46,845 bases of DNA, from positions 1 to 46,845 of the forward strand of contig JBDKVA010000152.1 of NCBI GenBank assembly GCA_039679375.1. Reading direction: 5' to 3'. The notes beneath the pieces were generated by a model. It searched no databases and was not told the DNA's origin. It saw nothing but the letters and a program-made list of their open reading frames with translations. Shown here one piece after another: positions 1 through 8,793 of this stretch (its first letter is position 1; each line of letters begins with the position of its first letter). Origin of the DNA: JBDKVA01 sp039679375. GTDB taxonomy: Bacteria > Bacillota > Clostridia > Acetivibrionales > DTU013. The translations under genes and the position numbers were made by a program.

Positions 1-1326
1 AAAAAGTGCTATGAAAAGCTTATTTATACAGGGGATCAGAGCATCATTATTTCATCATGCTGCCCTACCGTTAACCTCTTAATTCAAAAACACTATCCCG
101 AAGCGTTGCCGTATCTCGCCAAAGTGGCATCTCCCATGCAGGCCCATTGCGAAAGCATTAAAGCGGCGCATCCTGACGCCAAAACTGTTTTTATCGGACC
201 GTGCATCTCCAAAAAGTCAGAGGCTGAACAATATCCGGGGGCTGTCGACTTCGTTCTGACCTTTGAGGAGCTTTCCGGGTGGCTGAATGAAGAAAAAATT
301 ATATTTGAACCGATACCGGATGCAACAGAAAACAGCCGCGCGCGTCTTTTTCCCATAGCCGGCGGCATTCTGCGCACAATGGACTGCAATAGAGCGGACT
401 ATGCGTATGTCAGTGTCGACGGTATGGAAAACTGCATCCGCGTCATCAAGGATATTATTAACGGCGGCCTGAAAAAGTGCTTTATTGAGATGTCAGCCTG
501 TGAAGGCAGCTGTATCGGCGGTCCGGCTTTGGACAAAAATCACAGGACGCCTTTGCGTAATTATCTTGCAGTAGACAAATATGCAGGGGAAAAGGATTTT
601 GAAATTGAAATGCTTCCGGATGAAAGGCTGAAAAAGGACATCCGTTATATCGGCCTGAACAGGCAAATGCCGGGCAGCGGCGCAATTGAGGAAATACTCA
701 AACAAATGGGGAAAACAAAACCGGAACATGAATTGAACTGCGGAAGCTGCGGATATGATTCCTGCCGCGAAAAAGCCGCTGCCGTACTTTTAGGGAAAGC
801 CGACCTTACCATGTGCCTGCCCTTTTTAAAAGAAAAAGCAGAGTCTTTTTCCGACAATATCATCAACAATACGCCTAATGGAATCATCGTACTCAACGAA
901 TCGATGGAAATCCAGCAGATAAATTCGGCGGCAATGCATATCCTGAACATTAAAGACTCCGGCGGCGTCTTCGGAGAGCAGGCAGTCCGCATCATTGACC
1001 CGTCGATATTCTTTGAAGTGCTGCAAAGCGGACGGAACGTATATGAGAAGCGTCTGTATCTGGCCGAATATGAAAAATATGTGGTTCAGACGGTTGTTTA
1101 TGATAAAAGCTATCATATTATAATCAGCATTATGCGTGACGTCACCAATGAGGAAAAAGCACGCGCCAAAAAGGAAATGATCAGCCAGCGAACAATTGAG
1201 ATTACTGACAAGGTAATTGGAAAACAAATGCGCGTGGTTCAGGAAATCGCATCGCTGCTCGGCGAAACAACTGCCGAGACAAAAATCGCATTGACTAAAT
1301 TGAAGGAGTCGCTTGGCGATGAATAA
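1..1326 (+). CDS. Sensory [FeFe]-hydrogenase-like protein with C-terminal PAS domain (5' truncated)
   Basis: The reading frame is open from base 1, so the N-terminus lies outside the window; 441 residues are visible. All three H-cluster motifs are present: SSCCP (Cys20/Cys21 of the visible part), GPCISKKSE (Cys68), and EMSACEGSC (Cys167 and Cys171). The usual L3 ending GGGQP is altered to GGPAL. A short 4Fe-4S domain follows (about residues 245-275, CGSCGYDSC then a later Cys in DLTMC), then a PAS domain (about 281-375) and a coiled tail. This order matches the phosphatase-linked sensory (group C) hydrogenases, thought to sense H2 or redox state rather than produce H2 in bulk. The next gene, overlapping by 8 bp, is a PP2C phosphatase, which supports a signalling role. 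The signal and output are inferred. Confidence 0.88.
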   Translation, partial: KKCYEKLIYTGDQSIIISSCCPTVNLLIQKHYPEALPYLAKVASPMQAHCESIKAAHPDAKTVFIGPCISKKSEAEQYPGAVDFVLTFEELSGWLNEEKIIFEPIPDATENSRARLFPIAGGILRTMDCNRADYAYVSVDGMENCIRVIKDIINGGLKKCFIEMSACEGSCIGGPALDKNHRTPLRNYLAVDKYAGEKDFEIEMLPDERLKKDIRYIGLNRQMPGSGAIEEILKQMGKTKPEHELNCGSCGYDSCREKAAAVLLGKADLTMCLPFLKEKAESFSDNIINNTPNGIIVLNESMEIQQINSAAMHILNIKDSGGVFGEQAVRIIDPSIFFEVLQSGRNVYEKRLYLAEYEKYVVQTVVYDKSYHIIISIMRDVTNEEKARAKKEMISQRTIEITDKVIGKQMRVVQEIASLLGETTAETKIALTKLKESLGDE

Positions 1327-2491
1327 TCTTTTTACCGATATCGGTTATCATAGCTTGAATAAACATGGCGAACAGCTTTGCGGCGACCATATCGAATTAG
1401 TCCGGCAGAACGACGATTCAGTTGTCATGGCGCTTGCGGACGGGCTTGGAAGCGGTGTAAAGGCCAGTATACTTTCTACCCTGACCTCAAAAATCATATC
1501 CACTATGATGGCACAATCCATGAGCATTGAAGAATGCGTTTTGACCGTTGCGGAAACACTGCCTGTATGTGAAGTGCGGAAAATCGCTTATTCCACCTTT
1601 ACTATCATTCGTATTGTGGAAAATAAAGAGGCGGAAATTATCCAGTATGACAATCCCCATGTTATATTGCTCCGGGATGGGAAAAATGTTCCGTTTCATG
1701 AAACAATTATGGAAATCGGAGGTAAAACTATTTATAAATCCCAAATACGGATCTGCGATGGTGATGTATTTATCGCCATGAGCGACGGAGCCGTTCACGC
1801 AGGAATGGGGAATAAGTTGAATTTCGGCTGGCAGAGGGATGATATAACTGCGTTTATGGAAAAAATCTATAACGGCAAGTTTACAGCAAAAACACTGACG
1901 ACCATCCTTCTTGACGAATGCAACAGACTCTACGGAGGTGAACCCGGAGACGATACAACCGTCTGCGTTATTAAAATACGGCGGCGAAAACCGGTGAATC
2001 TTCTGATTGGTCCTCCGGCAAACTCCGAAGATGTTACCAAGATGATGTCCCTGTTTTTTTCAAAGGAGGGAAAGCACATTGTTTGCGGCGGAACCACATC
2101 GGAGCTCGCAGCCCGATTCCTTCACAAACCGGTTGATGCAACGCTCGACTATTTCGACCCTGAAATACCGCCGACGGCAAAAATAGAAGGCGTCGATCTG
2201 GTGACGGAAGGCGTGGTCACGATCAACAAAGTACTCTATTATGCGCAAAACTATATAGAAGATAATGAAGGCTATTTCGACTGGGGATATAAAAAAGACG
2301 GCGCCTCGTCGATTGCCCGGCTTTTGTTTGAGGAGGCGACGGATATCAATCTGTATGTCGGAAAAGCTGTAAATCCCGCTCATCAGAATCCCGACCTTCC
2401 AATCGGATTCAGCATCAAGATGCGGCTTGTGGAAGAATTGTCGGAATGCTTAAAAAAGATGGGCAAAAAAGTCAAGGTGAGTTATTTTTAG
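1319..2491 (+). CDS. SpoIIE-family PP2C protein phosphatase, partner of the sensory hydrogenase
   Basis: This 390-residue protein has the PP2C/SpoIIE signatures DGLGSGVKA near the N-terminus, a second metal-binding MSDGAVHAG motif and a third GDDTTVCVI motif, so it is expected to be a Mn- or Mg-dependent Ser/Thr phosphatase. The catalytic domain ends near residue 220. The remaining 170 residues, starting at about VNLLIGPPAN, do not match a domain I know. The start is taken as ATG 1319, with AAGGAG at 1303-1308; a TTG at 1313 is possible but too close to that site. It overlaps the hydrogenase stop codon, so the two are translationally coupled and probably form one sensor-output unit. Confidence 0.85.
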   Translation: MNNLFTDIGYHSLNKHGEQLCGDHIELVRQNDDSVVMALADGLGSGVKASILSTLTSKIISTMMAQSMSIEECVLTVAETLPVCEVRKIAYSTFTIIRIVENKEAEIIQYDNPHVILLRDGKNVPFHETIMEIGGKTIYKSQIRICDGDVFIAMSDGAVHAGMGNKLNFGWQRDDITAFMEKIYNGKFTAKTLTTILLDECNRLYGGEPGDDTTVCVIKIRRRKPVNLLIGPPANSEDVTKMMSLFFSKEGKHIVCGGTTSELAARFLHKPVDATLDYFDPEIPPTAKIEGVDLVTEGVVTINKVLYYAQNYIEDNEGYFDWGYKKDGASSIARLLFEEATDINLYVGKAVNPAHQNPDLPIGFSIKMRLVEELSECLKKMGKKVKVSYF

Positions 2492-2697
2492 AGTACCTTC
2501 ATACAAATAATTTTATAGGCGCGCATGGTATTGGATGCGCACAGCATTCTACAAGCAATACGGATTTATTTATACACCCTTGTAAATCCAATAATAAAAA
2601 TGATATATTATATCTGCGAATGTGCAGGAAGAGATGGCATTTTGTCCGGAATGGTCAGGATGCTTTCTTTAATATAAGTATGCCGGAGGATGTTGCA

Positions 2698-3564
2698 ATG
2701 CTGCTTGCCGATGACTGGAAGGATTATGAACTGATAGATACGGGCGGAGGAGAAAAGCTTGAGCGCTGGGGAGGCTTTACACTGAGAAGGCCGGACCCGC
2801 AGGCGATCTGGCCTGTTATGGGCAATGAGAAGGCCTGGGCTGGAGCGGATGCCTGTTATCACAGGAGCAGCAGCGGCGGCGGGAACTGGGAATACCTGAA
2901 GAAGCTGCCTTCCCAGTGGACTGTAAGGTACGGGGAGCTTGCATTCCATGTGGAACCAACCGGCTTTAAGCACACCGGGCTTTTTCCGGAACAGGCGGTA
3001 AATTGGGAATGGATGTCAAATAAAATCCGGGCTTCCGGCAGGAAAATCAACGTGCTGAACCTGTTCGCCTATACGGGCGGAGCAACGGTAGCCGCAGCAC
3101 ATGCAGGCGCGGAGGTGTGTCATGTGGATGCATCAAAAGGCATGGTGACACGGGCAAAAGAAAACCTGGCCCTTTCCGGGCTATCCGACAGGCCGGTCAG
3201 GTTTATTGTAGATGATGTGGTTAAATTCGTTACACGCGAGAGCAGGAGAGGGAAAGCCTATGATGCAGTGATCATGGACCCCCCATCCTATGGAAGAGGA
3301 CCGAACGGCGAGCTCTGGAAAATTGAGGATGAGCTGTATGGGCTGATCAGCCTTTGTATGGATATTTTAACGCCGAAGCCTCTTTTCTTTCTTGTGAATT
3401 CCTATACAACCGGGCTTTCTCCAACTGTTATCGGTAACATGCTGAGGCTTTCCATGCAGCGTAAATATGCAGGAAGGGTAACAGCAGACGAGGTCGGCTT
3501 GCCTGTTACGGCAACTGGGCTGGTATTGCCGTGCGGCGCGGCCGGCAGATGGGAAACGGAATAG
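2698..3564 (+). CDS. Class I SAM-dependent methyltransferase, RlmI-like
   Basis: The protein is 288 residues long. The SAM-binding loop NLFAYTGG lies at about residues 121-128, an acidic VDASKG segment follows, and DPPSYGRG begins at Asp194; together these are typical of the RlmI/RlmL group of RNA cytosine or guanine methyltransferases. There is no N-terminal PUA domain, so the RNA target is uncertain. The open frame extends upstream to 2446, inside the phosphatase gene, but GGAGGA at 2685-2690 sits 7 bp before ATG 2698, and DWKDYELIDTG just after it looks like the true start of the family. The upstream extension (2492-2697) is probably untranslated leader. Confidence 0.8.
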   Translation: MLLADDWKDYELIDTGGGEKLERWGGFTLRRPDPQAIWPVMGNEKAWAGADACYHRSSSGGGNWEYLKKLPSQWTVRYGELAFHVEPTGFKHTGLFPEQAVNWEWMSNKIRASGRKINVLNLFAYTGGATVAAAHAGAEVCHVDASKGMVTRAKENLALSGLSDRPVRFIVDDVVKFVTRESRRGKAYDAVIMDPPSYGRGPNGELWKIEDELYGLISLCMDILTPKPLFFLVNSYTTGLSPTVIGNMLRLSMQRKYAGRVTADEVGLPVTATGLVLPCGAAGRWETE

Positions 3565-3636
3565 CCGGCTGCGATGTGAACAATGCAGCTCAAGCGGCCA
3601 TTCACCTGCAATATGATATAAGGCGGGACGATATAG

Positions 3637-4314
3637 ATGGATAATGGCAGAAAAATCAATATACTTTTTGAGGACAATCATGTACTGGTTGTCGAGAAAC
3701 CGCCCAATATGCTTACGCAGAGTGATATTACCGGTGATGAGGACCTGCTGAGCCTTTTGAAGGAGGACCTGAAGCAAAGGTATAACAAGCCGGGCAATGT
3801 ATATTTGGGACTGGTGCACAGGCTTGACCGTCCCGTCGGCGGCGCCATGGTGTTTGCCAAAACTTCCAAGGCAGCGTCAAGGCTTTCGGAGCAGATCCGG
3901 AAGGGAGAGCTCGATAAGTCGTATATGGCCGTTTTGCATGGCGAGCCGGAGCAATCCTCCGGTATGCTCGTCAATTACCTTGTCAAAGACAGCAAATCGA
4001 ACACCGTAAGTGTAGCTCTGTCACCTGATGAAGGGAAGAAAGCGTCACTTGATTATACTGTAAAGGGCTCGAAGGACGGCCTGTCACTGGTTGATATCAA
4101 GCTTCACACGGGAAGGTCGCATCAGATACGCGTACAGTTTGCTGCGGCAGGATACCCTCTCTATGGAGACCAAAAATATGGCGCTTCGCTGAACAAACCG
4201 GGCATGCAGCTTGCTCTCTGGTCGGCAGAGGTTGGCTTTATGCATCCTACATTAAAACAATATATGTCGTTCCGCTCATCACCGCCGGCGGCTTATCCAT
4301 GGAATCTTTTTTAG
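3637..4314 (+). CDS. RluA-family RNA pseudouridine synthase
   Basis: This 225-residue protein carries the RluA motif as HRLDRPVGG, with Asp64 as the expected catalytic aspartate. The usual TSG ending of the motif is replaced by VGG. The downstream GRSHQIRVQFAAAGYPLYGD block is the other hallmark of the family. There is no S4 RNA-binding domain, as in the short members. It would convert a uridine in rRNA or tRNA to pseudouridine; which uridine cannot be told. It lies 72 bp after the methyltransferase gene in the same direction, so the two may form an RNA-modification pair. An AAGGCGGGA-type ribosome site precedes ATG 3637. Confidence 0.9.
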   Translation: MDNGRKINILFEDNHVLVVEKPPNMLTQSDITGDEDLLSLLKEDLKQRYNKPGNVYLGLVHRLDRPVGGAMVFAKTSKAASRLSEQIRKGELDKSYMAVLHGEPEQSSGMLVNYLVKDSKSNTVSVALSPDEGKKASLDYTVKGSKDGLSLVDIKLHTGRSHQIRVQFAAAGYPLYGDQKYGASLNKPGMQLALWSAEVGFMHPTLKQYMSFRSSPPAAYPWNLF

Positions 4315-4368
4315 GAAAATAATAGAATCAATGGACTTTTGAATAAATAGCAGGGGAGAATTGAAATC

Positions 4369-5343
4369 ATGTATGATGTTGTGGCGATAGGAGAATTGCT
4401 TATTGATTTTGCACCTGGAGGAACTACTACGGAGGGAAACGCTTTGTTTGAGAGAAACCCGGGAGGCGCTCCCGGCAATGTTCTGGCCATACTGGCAAAG
4501 CTGGGCAGGAAAACCGCGCTGATCAGCAAGGTTGGAGAAGACCAATTCGGGGAGTTCCTGATATCTGTAATTAAAAATCTTGGTATCGAAACGAAGGGCA
4601 TCCTGACGACAAAGGAAGCGAATACCACATTGGCTTTTGTGCATCTGGACAGTAAGGGAGACAGGAGCTTCAGCTTTTACAGAAAGCCCGGTGCGGATAT
4701 GCTCCTTAGCGAAAAGGAAGTAGATCCCGGTCTGGCTGCCAACACAAAAATATTTCATTTTGGTACCGTTTCGATGACGTGTGAACCGGCCAGAGGGGCG
4801 ACTCTTTATGCAGTAAAGGCTGCTAGAAAAAGCGGAGCCCTGATTTCGTTCGATCCCAATTTAAGGCCGCCTTTATGGGACGAACTTGCAGAAGCGAAAC
4901 GGATCATAGTGGACAGCCTGGAATATGCCGATATTTTGAAGGTTTCAAAAGAGGAACTGGAATTCATTACAGGATACGAGGATCTGAACGGGGGTTCGAG
5001 ATTTATTTCCGAAAAGTATGGGATCCATCTGATCCTTGTAACGCTTGGCGTTGATGGCTGCTTTTACAGGCTTGGCAATGAGACCGGCATGTTGAACACA
5101 TATGACGTGAAAACGGTTGATACCACAGGTGCAGGAGACGCTTTCCTCGGAGCCTTTTTATACCAGGTTTTAGAAAAGAACAAAACGCTGTCGGAGCTTA
5201 ATAAAAATGATATGGAGCAAATGATCGATTTTGCAAATGCAGCAGGTTCCATAGCTACCACGAAAAAGGGCGCAATCCCCGCGATGCCTTCGTTCAGAGA
5301 AATATCAGACTGCATGGAAAACGTAAAAAAGCTCATAAGATGA
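4369..5343 (+). CDS. PfkB-family carbohydrate kinase, fructokinase-like
   Basis: This 324-residue protein has the PfkB N-terminal signature (GELLIDF, then GGAPGNVLAILAKLG) and the C-terminal ATP site DTTGAGDAFLGAF, in which Asp257 is the expected catalytic base. The N-terminal pattern and length fit bacterial fructokinases, which phosphorylate fructose to fructose 6-phosphate, but PfkB substrate cannot be read reliably from sequence. GGGGAG lies before ATG 4369. No sugar transporter is adjacent, so a general sugar salvage role is likely. Glucose-6-phosphate isomerase, which uses the same product, is encoded 12 kb downstream. Confidence 0.88.
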   Translation: MYDVVAIGELLIDFAPGGTTTEGNALFERNPGGAPGNVLAILAKLGRKTALISKVGEDQFGEFLISVIKNLGIETKGILTTKEANTTLAFVHLDSKGDRSFSFYRKPGADMLLSEKEVDPGLAANTKIFHFGTVSMTCEPARGATLYAVKAARKSGALISFDPNLRPPLWDELAEAKRIIVDSLEYADILKVSKEELEFITGYEDLNGGSRFISEKYGIHLILVTLGVDGCFYRLGNETGMLNTYDVKTVDTTGAGDAFLGAFLYQVLEKNKTLSELNKNDMEQMIDFANAAGSIATTKKGAIPAMPSFREISDCMENVKKLIR

Positions 5344-5373
5344 CGACCTCTCCCTGTGAGGCAGTGCTATTCA

Positions 5374-6201
5374 CTATGCCGTTTCTATTCCGCCGCTTAA
5401 CTGTTGTATTTTTGATTCAACCTCATCCCTGTTTATGGAACTGAGGTAGGTGAATTTATAGTTGAGCGCTTTTTTCGCCATCTCAAGGGCTGATTCAGGC
5501 TCACCAAGCTTCTCAAGCACGAGAGCATAATTGTAATAAGGTTCGGGGAAGCCGGGAGTTTGCGCAATTAATGGTTCATATATCTCCTTTGCCTTGTCAT
5601 AATTGCCGAGGAGGTAGTAGTTCTGACCCAGGTTGTCCAGGATGACCTTATCCGCAGAGTTATAATCCTTGGCTTCCAGGTTGAACTGAAGGGCTTTCTC
5701 CAGATCACCCTTTAAAATGTATAAATAACCGAGGCTGCCGTAAACTGTGGTTGTTTTGTATGTTTTCATCAGATCCTCAAGCATCTCGACCGCAGCGTCC
5801 AGTTCACCCTTCTTCCACAGCACCAGTGCCAGGTTTGATTTGATATACGGTGTATCCTGGTTTGAGGAATTGTCTTTCAGCAGCTTCTGAAGTATCTCTT
5901 CCGACTTTACCGAATCACCGCTCTTTAATAAAATGTAGGCATAGGATACGGATGGCCTTGCGCTGGATTTTTTTGTTTCGTGCGCACGCTTCAGCCATTT
6001 GAGTGCCTGCTCCGTCTTTCCCAGGGAATAGTTGCGGCTGCCCATCAACGTATATAATAAAACACGCTTTACATAAAGCAACACCGCCAGATACAAAAGG
6101 ATTGCTGCAAAACCAAGCCATATGCTTCTTGTAAAAGCGACAATAATGACGATAACCGGTATGATAAAGCTGATAAGAGCCTTCTTAAATGTTTTGTTCA
6201 T
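5374..6201 (-). CDS. Membrane-anchored tetratricopeptide repeat protein
   Basis: This 275-residue protein has two adjacent hydrophobic helices at the N-terminus (about residues 7-25 and 28-48), then a soluble domain of about six TPR-like helical hairpins with typical A, G, Y and P spacing. TPR arrays mediate protein-protein contacts; the partner is unknown. The frame is open to 6255, but on the minus strand GGAGG lies 6 bp before ATG 6201 (start MNKTFKKAL), so the shorter form is chosen. It converges on the PfkB gene with 30 bp between the stop codons. It has its own promoter at 6281-6310. Confidence 0.82.
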   Translation of the reverse strand: MNKTFKKALISFIIPVIVIIVAFTRSIWLGFAAILLYLAVLLYVKRVLLYTLMGSRNYSLGKTEQALKWLKRAHETKKSSARPSVSYAYILLKSGDSVKSEEILQKLLKDNSSNQDTPYIKSNLALVLWKKGELDAAVEMLEDLMKTYKTTTVYGSLGYLYILKGDLEKALQFNLEAKDYNSADKVILDNLGQNYYLLGNYDKAKEIYEPLIAQTPGFPEPYYNYALVLEKLGEPESALEMAKKALNYKFTYLSSINRDEVESKIQQLSGGIETA

Positions 6202-6280
6202 TACATGCCTCCATAATGCCTGATTATTTTGTGCCAGTCTGTGTGAATAGGTCACGATGTTAAAGTGTATGGTTTACTCA

Positions 6281-6310
6281 ATTATAAACCAAAGAGGATC
6301 GAAAATGCAA
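6281..6310 (-). promoter_or_regulatory. Sigma-A-type promoter for the TPR gene
   Basis: On the minus strand TTGCAT (6310-6305) is followed after 18 bp by a consensus TATAAT (6286-6281), about 80 bp upstream of the TPR start codon. Confidence 0.55.
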
Positions 6311-6388
6311 TTGCTGACAGGGCATTTTTACATAAACCTATTACAGTATTCTTCCAATGAAAGCAAGATTATATTTTAAATGACTAAG

Positions 6389-6417
6389 GTGACAGTAGAT
6401 TGGCAGAGTATTATAAT
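6389..6417 (+). promoter_or_regulatory. Promoter for the 80-residue protein gene
   Basis: GTGACA (6389-6394), a 17-bp spacer and TATAAT (6412-6417) make a strong match to a sigma-A promoter. Transcription would begin near 6424, 40 bp before the start codon. It may also drive the MATE gene downstream. Confidence 0.6.
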
Positions 6418-6464
6418 AGAATTACAAATTAGTTTATTCAATATAGCAAAAGGAGAATTGCAAA

Positions 6465-6707
6465 ATGGCGTTAAACTCCATACAAATCACTGCACTGCAC
6501 TGGTTCTACAACAGCTATACGAAAGGGCAGCCTGCCTCATACAAGGGATCGTTGGAGCATTTCGGAGAAGTGCTTAAAATTCCGAATCCGATGGCTGTAT
6601 TGATGTCACTGCTGGATAATGGCCTGATCAGCATAAATAAAAACAAATTCGAGGTATCCATTACAAAGGCGGGAATACAGCAGATCGAAAGCCTCAGGAG
6701 GAAGTAG
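6465..6707 (+). CDS. Small protein of unknown function, winged-helix-like
   Basis: This 80-residue protein has a good ribosome site (AAAGGAG before ATG 6465) and its own promoter, so it is likely real. I do not recognise the family. The second half (LLDNGLISINKNKFEVSITKAG) reads like the recognition helix and beta-wing of a small winged-helix domain, with the ending typical of proteins that finish in ITKAG plus a basic helix. That resemblance is structural inference only. It precedes the MATE exporter by 133 bp on the same strand and could be its regulator. No signal peptide or membrane helix is seen. Confidence 0.6.
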   Translation: MALNSIQITALHWFYNSYTKGQPASYKGSLEHFGEVLKIPNPMAVLMSLLDNGLISINKNKFEVSITKAGIQQIESLRRK

Positions 6708-6708
6708 G

Positions 6709-6803
6709 AAACCCCAGTCGGAATGGAGAGCTTGGAACGGATGGGAATCCGGGCAAAAGAAAGAGCCGTCAAGATGGGTCACCTTTTTTGCACTAGGGGT
6801 TTT
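6709..6803 (+). ncRNA. Structured leader candidate upstream of the MATE gene
   Basis: AAACCCC-AGT (6709-6718) can pair with ACTA-GGGGTTT (6792-6802), leaving one bulged A and closing a domain of about 95 nt. A smaller hairpin (CGGA/TCCG) lies inside. The 3' arm runs into TTTT. It starts 2 nt after the stop codon of the 80-residue gene and ends about 40 nt before the MATE start codon. It matches no riboswitch class I can recognise. It could be a terminator with a large loop or an unrecognised cis-regulatory RNA. Confidence 0.35.
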
Positions 6804-6840
6804 CGCGAGAATCGGTGACAAGCTGGAAAGGTGAAAAAAA

Positions 6841-8238
6841 TTGAAAAATACCAAATATGAAATAGATATGTGCAATGGGCCGCTATTTTCAAAGATAATT
6901 ACATTTTCCATTCCGCTGATGCTGTCCGGGGTTTTGCAGCTGTTGTACAATGCTGCGGATGTTATTGTCGTAGGACGTTATGTTGGGAGTACGGCGCTTG
7001 CGGCCGTAGGGTCCACAGGCTCGCTTACGAATCTGATTGTAAGTGTATTTATGGGTTTATCGGTTGGTACGAGCGTTGTTGTGGCGCAATATTATGGCGC
7101 GGAAGAATGGGAGAACGTAGGTCATGTAGTACACACGGCAATTGCGGCAAGCATTATAAGCGGTTTTTTGCTGGGTATTGCGGGAATAGTAACGGCTCGA
7201 ACGCTGCTTACCGCAATGGATACACCGGGTGATGTGCTGGGACAGTCAACACTGTACATGAGGATATATTTCGCCGGTATGCCCGCATCCATGGTTTATA
7301 ATTTCGGAAGCTCGATTTTAAGAGCTGTCGGCGACACGAAACGGCCGCTTGTATTCTTAACTATATCAGGTATAGTAAATGTAGTACTTAATCTGGTTTT
7401 TGTCATTGTATTCGGAATGGGAGTCGCCGGCGTAGCTGTTGCAACTATCATATCGCAGGCCATTTCAGCGGTTTTGGTTGTGAAATGTCTGATGCAGTTT
7501 GACGGTCCGTGCAGGTTAAGGCTTAAAGATATAAAAATACACGGGGATAAGTTTGTAAAAATAATGAAAATAGGACTTCCGGCCGGATTGCAGGGCTCGA
7601 TCTTCTCCATATCAAACGTATTGATCCAGTCATCCGTTAACTCGTTCGGTTCGGTTGTTATGGCGGGAAATTCTGCATCTGCCAATATAGAAGGTTTTGT
7701 TTATGTATCAATGAATGCGATCTATAGCGCTGCCTTAACATTTACAGGCCAAAATGTCGGCGCTAAAAAATACAAACGTATAAAACGCATCCTTGGAATT
7801 TGCGTATTGACTGTTTCCGTAGTTGGAATTGGGCTGGGATCGTTGGCTGTGACGTTCGGAAAAACACTGCTTGGCATATATGCGCCGGGCAATACCGAAG
7901 TGATCGGTTATGGTCTGATAAGGCTTGCTGTCATTGCCGGTACATACCTTACCTGCGGCCTGATGGATGTTCTTGTCGGAATGCTGAGAGGCATGGGGAC
8001 ATCGTTGATTCCTATGCTTGTATCTATCTTTGGCGTGTGCGGGATCCGGATTGTCTGGATCTATACCGTATTTGCGCGACATAGGGACTTGAAGACGCTG
8101 TATATGTCATATCCTGTATCGTGGGTCATAACGGCATTTGCCCATTTATTATGTTTTTTGATTGTAAGCAGGAGAATGGCTCATGGTAATGCGGCAGTGA
8201 GTCCAAGTGAAAAGGCATCTTCCGTGCCTGTGGACTAA
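6841..8238 (+). CDS. MATE-family multidrug/sodium antiporter
   Basis: This 465-residue integral membrane protein has about 12 hydrophobic helices arranged as two homologous halves. The N-terminal stretch (FSKIITFSIPLMLSGVLQLL, then YNAADVIVVGRYVG) is the MatE-domain signature of the DinF/NorM superfamily. These proteins export cationic drugs, dyes or metabolites in exchange for Na+ or H+; the substrate is not predictable here. The start is TTG 6841 with a GGAAAGGTG ribosome site just upstream. The short preceding gene and the structured spacer suggest some local control. Confidence 0.93.
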   Translation: MKNTKYEIDMCNGPLFSKIITFSIPLMLSGVLQLLYNAADVIVVGRYVGSTALAAVGSTGSLTNLIVSVFMGLSVGTSVVVAQYYGAEEWENVGHVVHTAIAASIISGFLLGIAGIVTARTLLTAMDTPGDVLGQSTLYMRIYFAGMPASMVYNFGSSILRAVGDTKRPLVFLTISGIVNVVLNLVFVIVFGMGVAGVAVATIISQAISAVLVVKCLMQFDGPCRLRLKDIKIHGDKFVKIMKIGLPAGLQGSIFSISNVLIQSSVNSFGSVVMAGNSASANIEGFVYVSMNAIYSAALTFTGQNVGAKKYKRIKRILGICVLTVSVVGIGLGSLAVTFGKTLLGIYAPGNTEVIGYGLIRLAVIAGTYLTCGLMDVLVGMLRGMGTSLIPMLVSIFGVCGIRIVWIYTVFARHRDLKTLYMSYPVSWVITAFAHLLCFLIVSRRMAHGNAAVSPSEKASSVPVD

Positions 8239-8258
8239 ATTTAATACAAATTTGCATA

Positions 8259-8288
8259 TTGTATAGATTGCCAGACATGTGGTATAAT
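8259..8288 (+). promoter_or_regulatory. Promoter of the pheST operon
   Basis: TTGTAT (8259-8264), an 18-bp spacer and an extended -10 box (TGG directly before TATAAT at 8283-8288). Transcription would begin near 8295, at the 5' end of the T-box leader. Confidence 0.6.
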
Positions 8289-8294
8289 ATTAGG

Positions 8295-8690
8295 AAATAA
8301 AAACGACTTAATGCTATGAAAGAGGAAAGTAACCGGAACGGTCTTTAAAGAGAGGAGTTGCCTGCGGCTGAAAGCATCTCCAAGGAACACACCGGTGAAG
8401 TTCCCTCCGGAGCTGCATCCTGAAAAAGCAGTCTGATTTGTAAATAGCGGCGTTGTATTATTTAAATTATTAAATTTAAATAATTGTCTGCGTTGGTAAC
8501 TGTGACTGGAAAGTAGGAGATGCCGGTGCCTGACCGTTATTTTACAGGATGCAATGACCCGGTCTGTAAGTTTATTATTTGCACTAAGGAAGTTGCGTTA
8601 GAGAGTCTGCCATATCCGGCAGAAATTTGGGTGGTACCGCGGAATCAGAGCCTCCGTCCCTGTTATGGGGATGTGAGGCTTTTAATTCGC
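8295..8690 (+). promoter_or_regulatory. T-box leader of pheST (tRNA-Phe sensing)
   Basis: The conserved T-box sequence TTGGGTGGTACCGCGG lies at 8627-8642. It is followed by a terminator hairpin with arms AGCCTC (8649-8654) and GAGGCT (8675-8680) and a short T run. Upstream are stem I landmarks: the AGAGGAAAGTA kink-turn region near 8321 and GGCTGAAAG near 8366. TTC at 8401-8403 lies in the expected specifier-loop position and fits tRNA-Phe and the genes downstream. Uncharged tRNA-Phe would stabilise the antiterminator and raise pheST expression. The T-box core is certain; the exact specifier boundaries and the 5' end are inferred. Confidence 0.92.
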
Positions 8691-8793
8691 CAAGCGACAA
8701 ACGCAACAGGCAATTTCGTGCAGCGAAATGTGCCTTGAGTGGGGTTTGAAGTCATTTGATTTAAAAGAATTACAGATCAAGGAGGAAAGTGCA

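Noticed and set aside
826..1227. 133-codon minus-strand frame inside the sensory hydrogenase gene
   Set aside because: It is opposite a clear protein-coding frame with conserved motifs and resembles no family.
2446..2697. N-terminal extension of the RlmI-like methyltransferase
   Set aside because: It would overlap the phosphatase gene and has no family-like sequence; a strong ribosome site marks ATG 2698.
6709..6803. Guanidine-I (ykkC) riboswitch before the MATE gene
   Set aside because: A CTAGGGG segment is reminiscent, but the other conserved blocks of that class are missing.
8520..8738. Open frame of 72 codons on the plus strand before pheS
   Set aside because: It lies inside the T-box leader and runs through the T-box and terminator, with no ribosome site.
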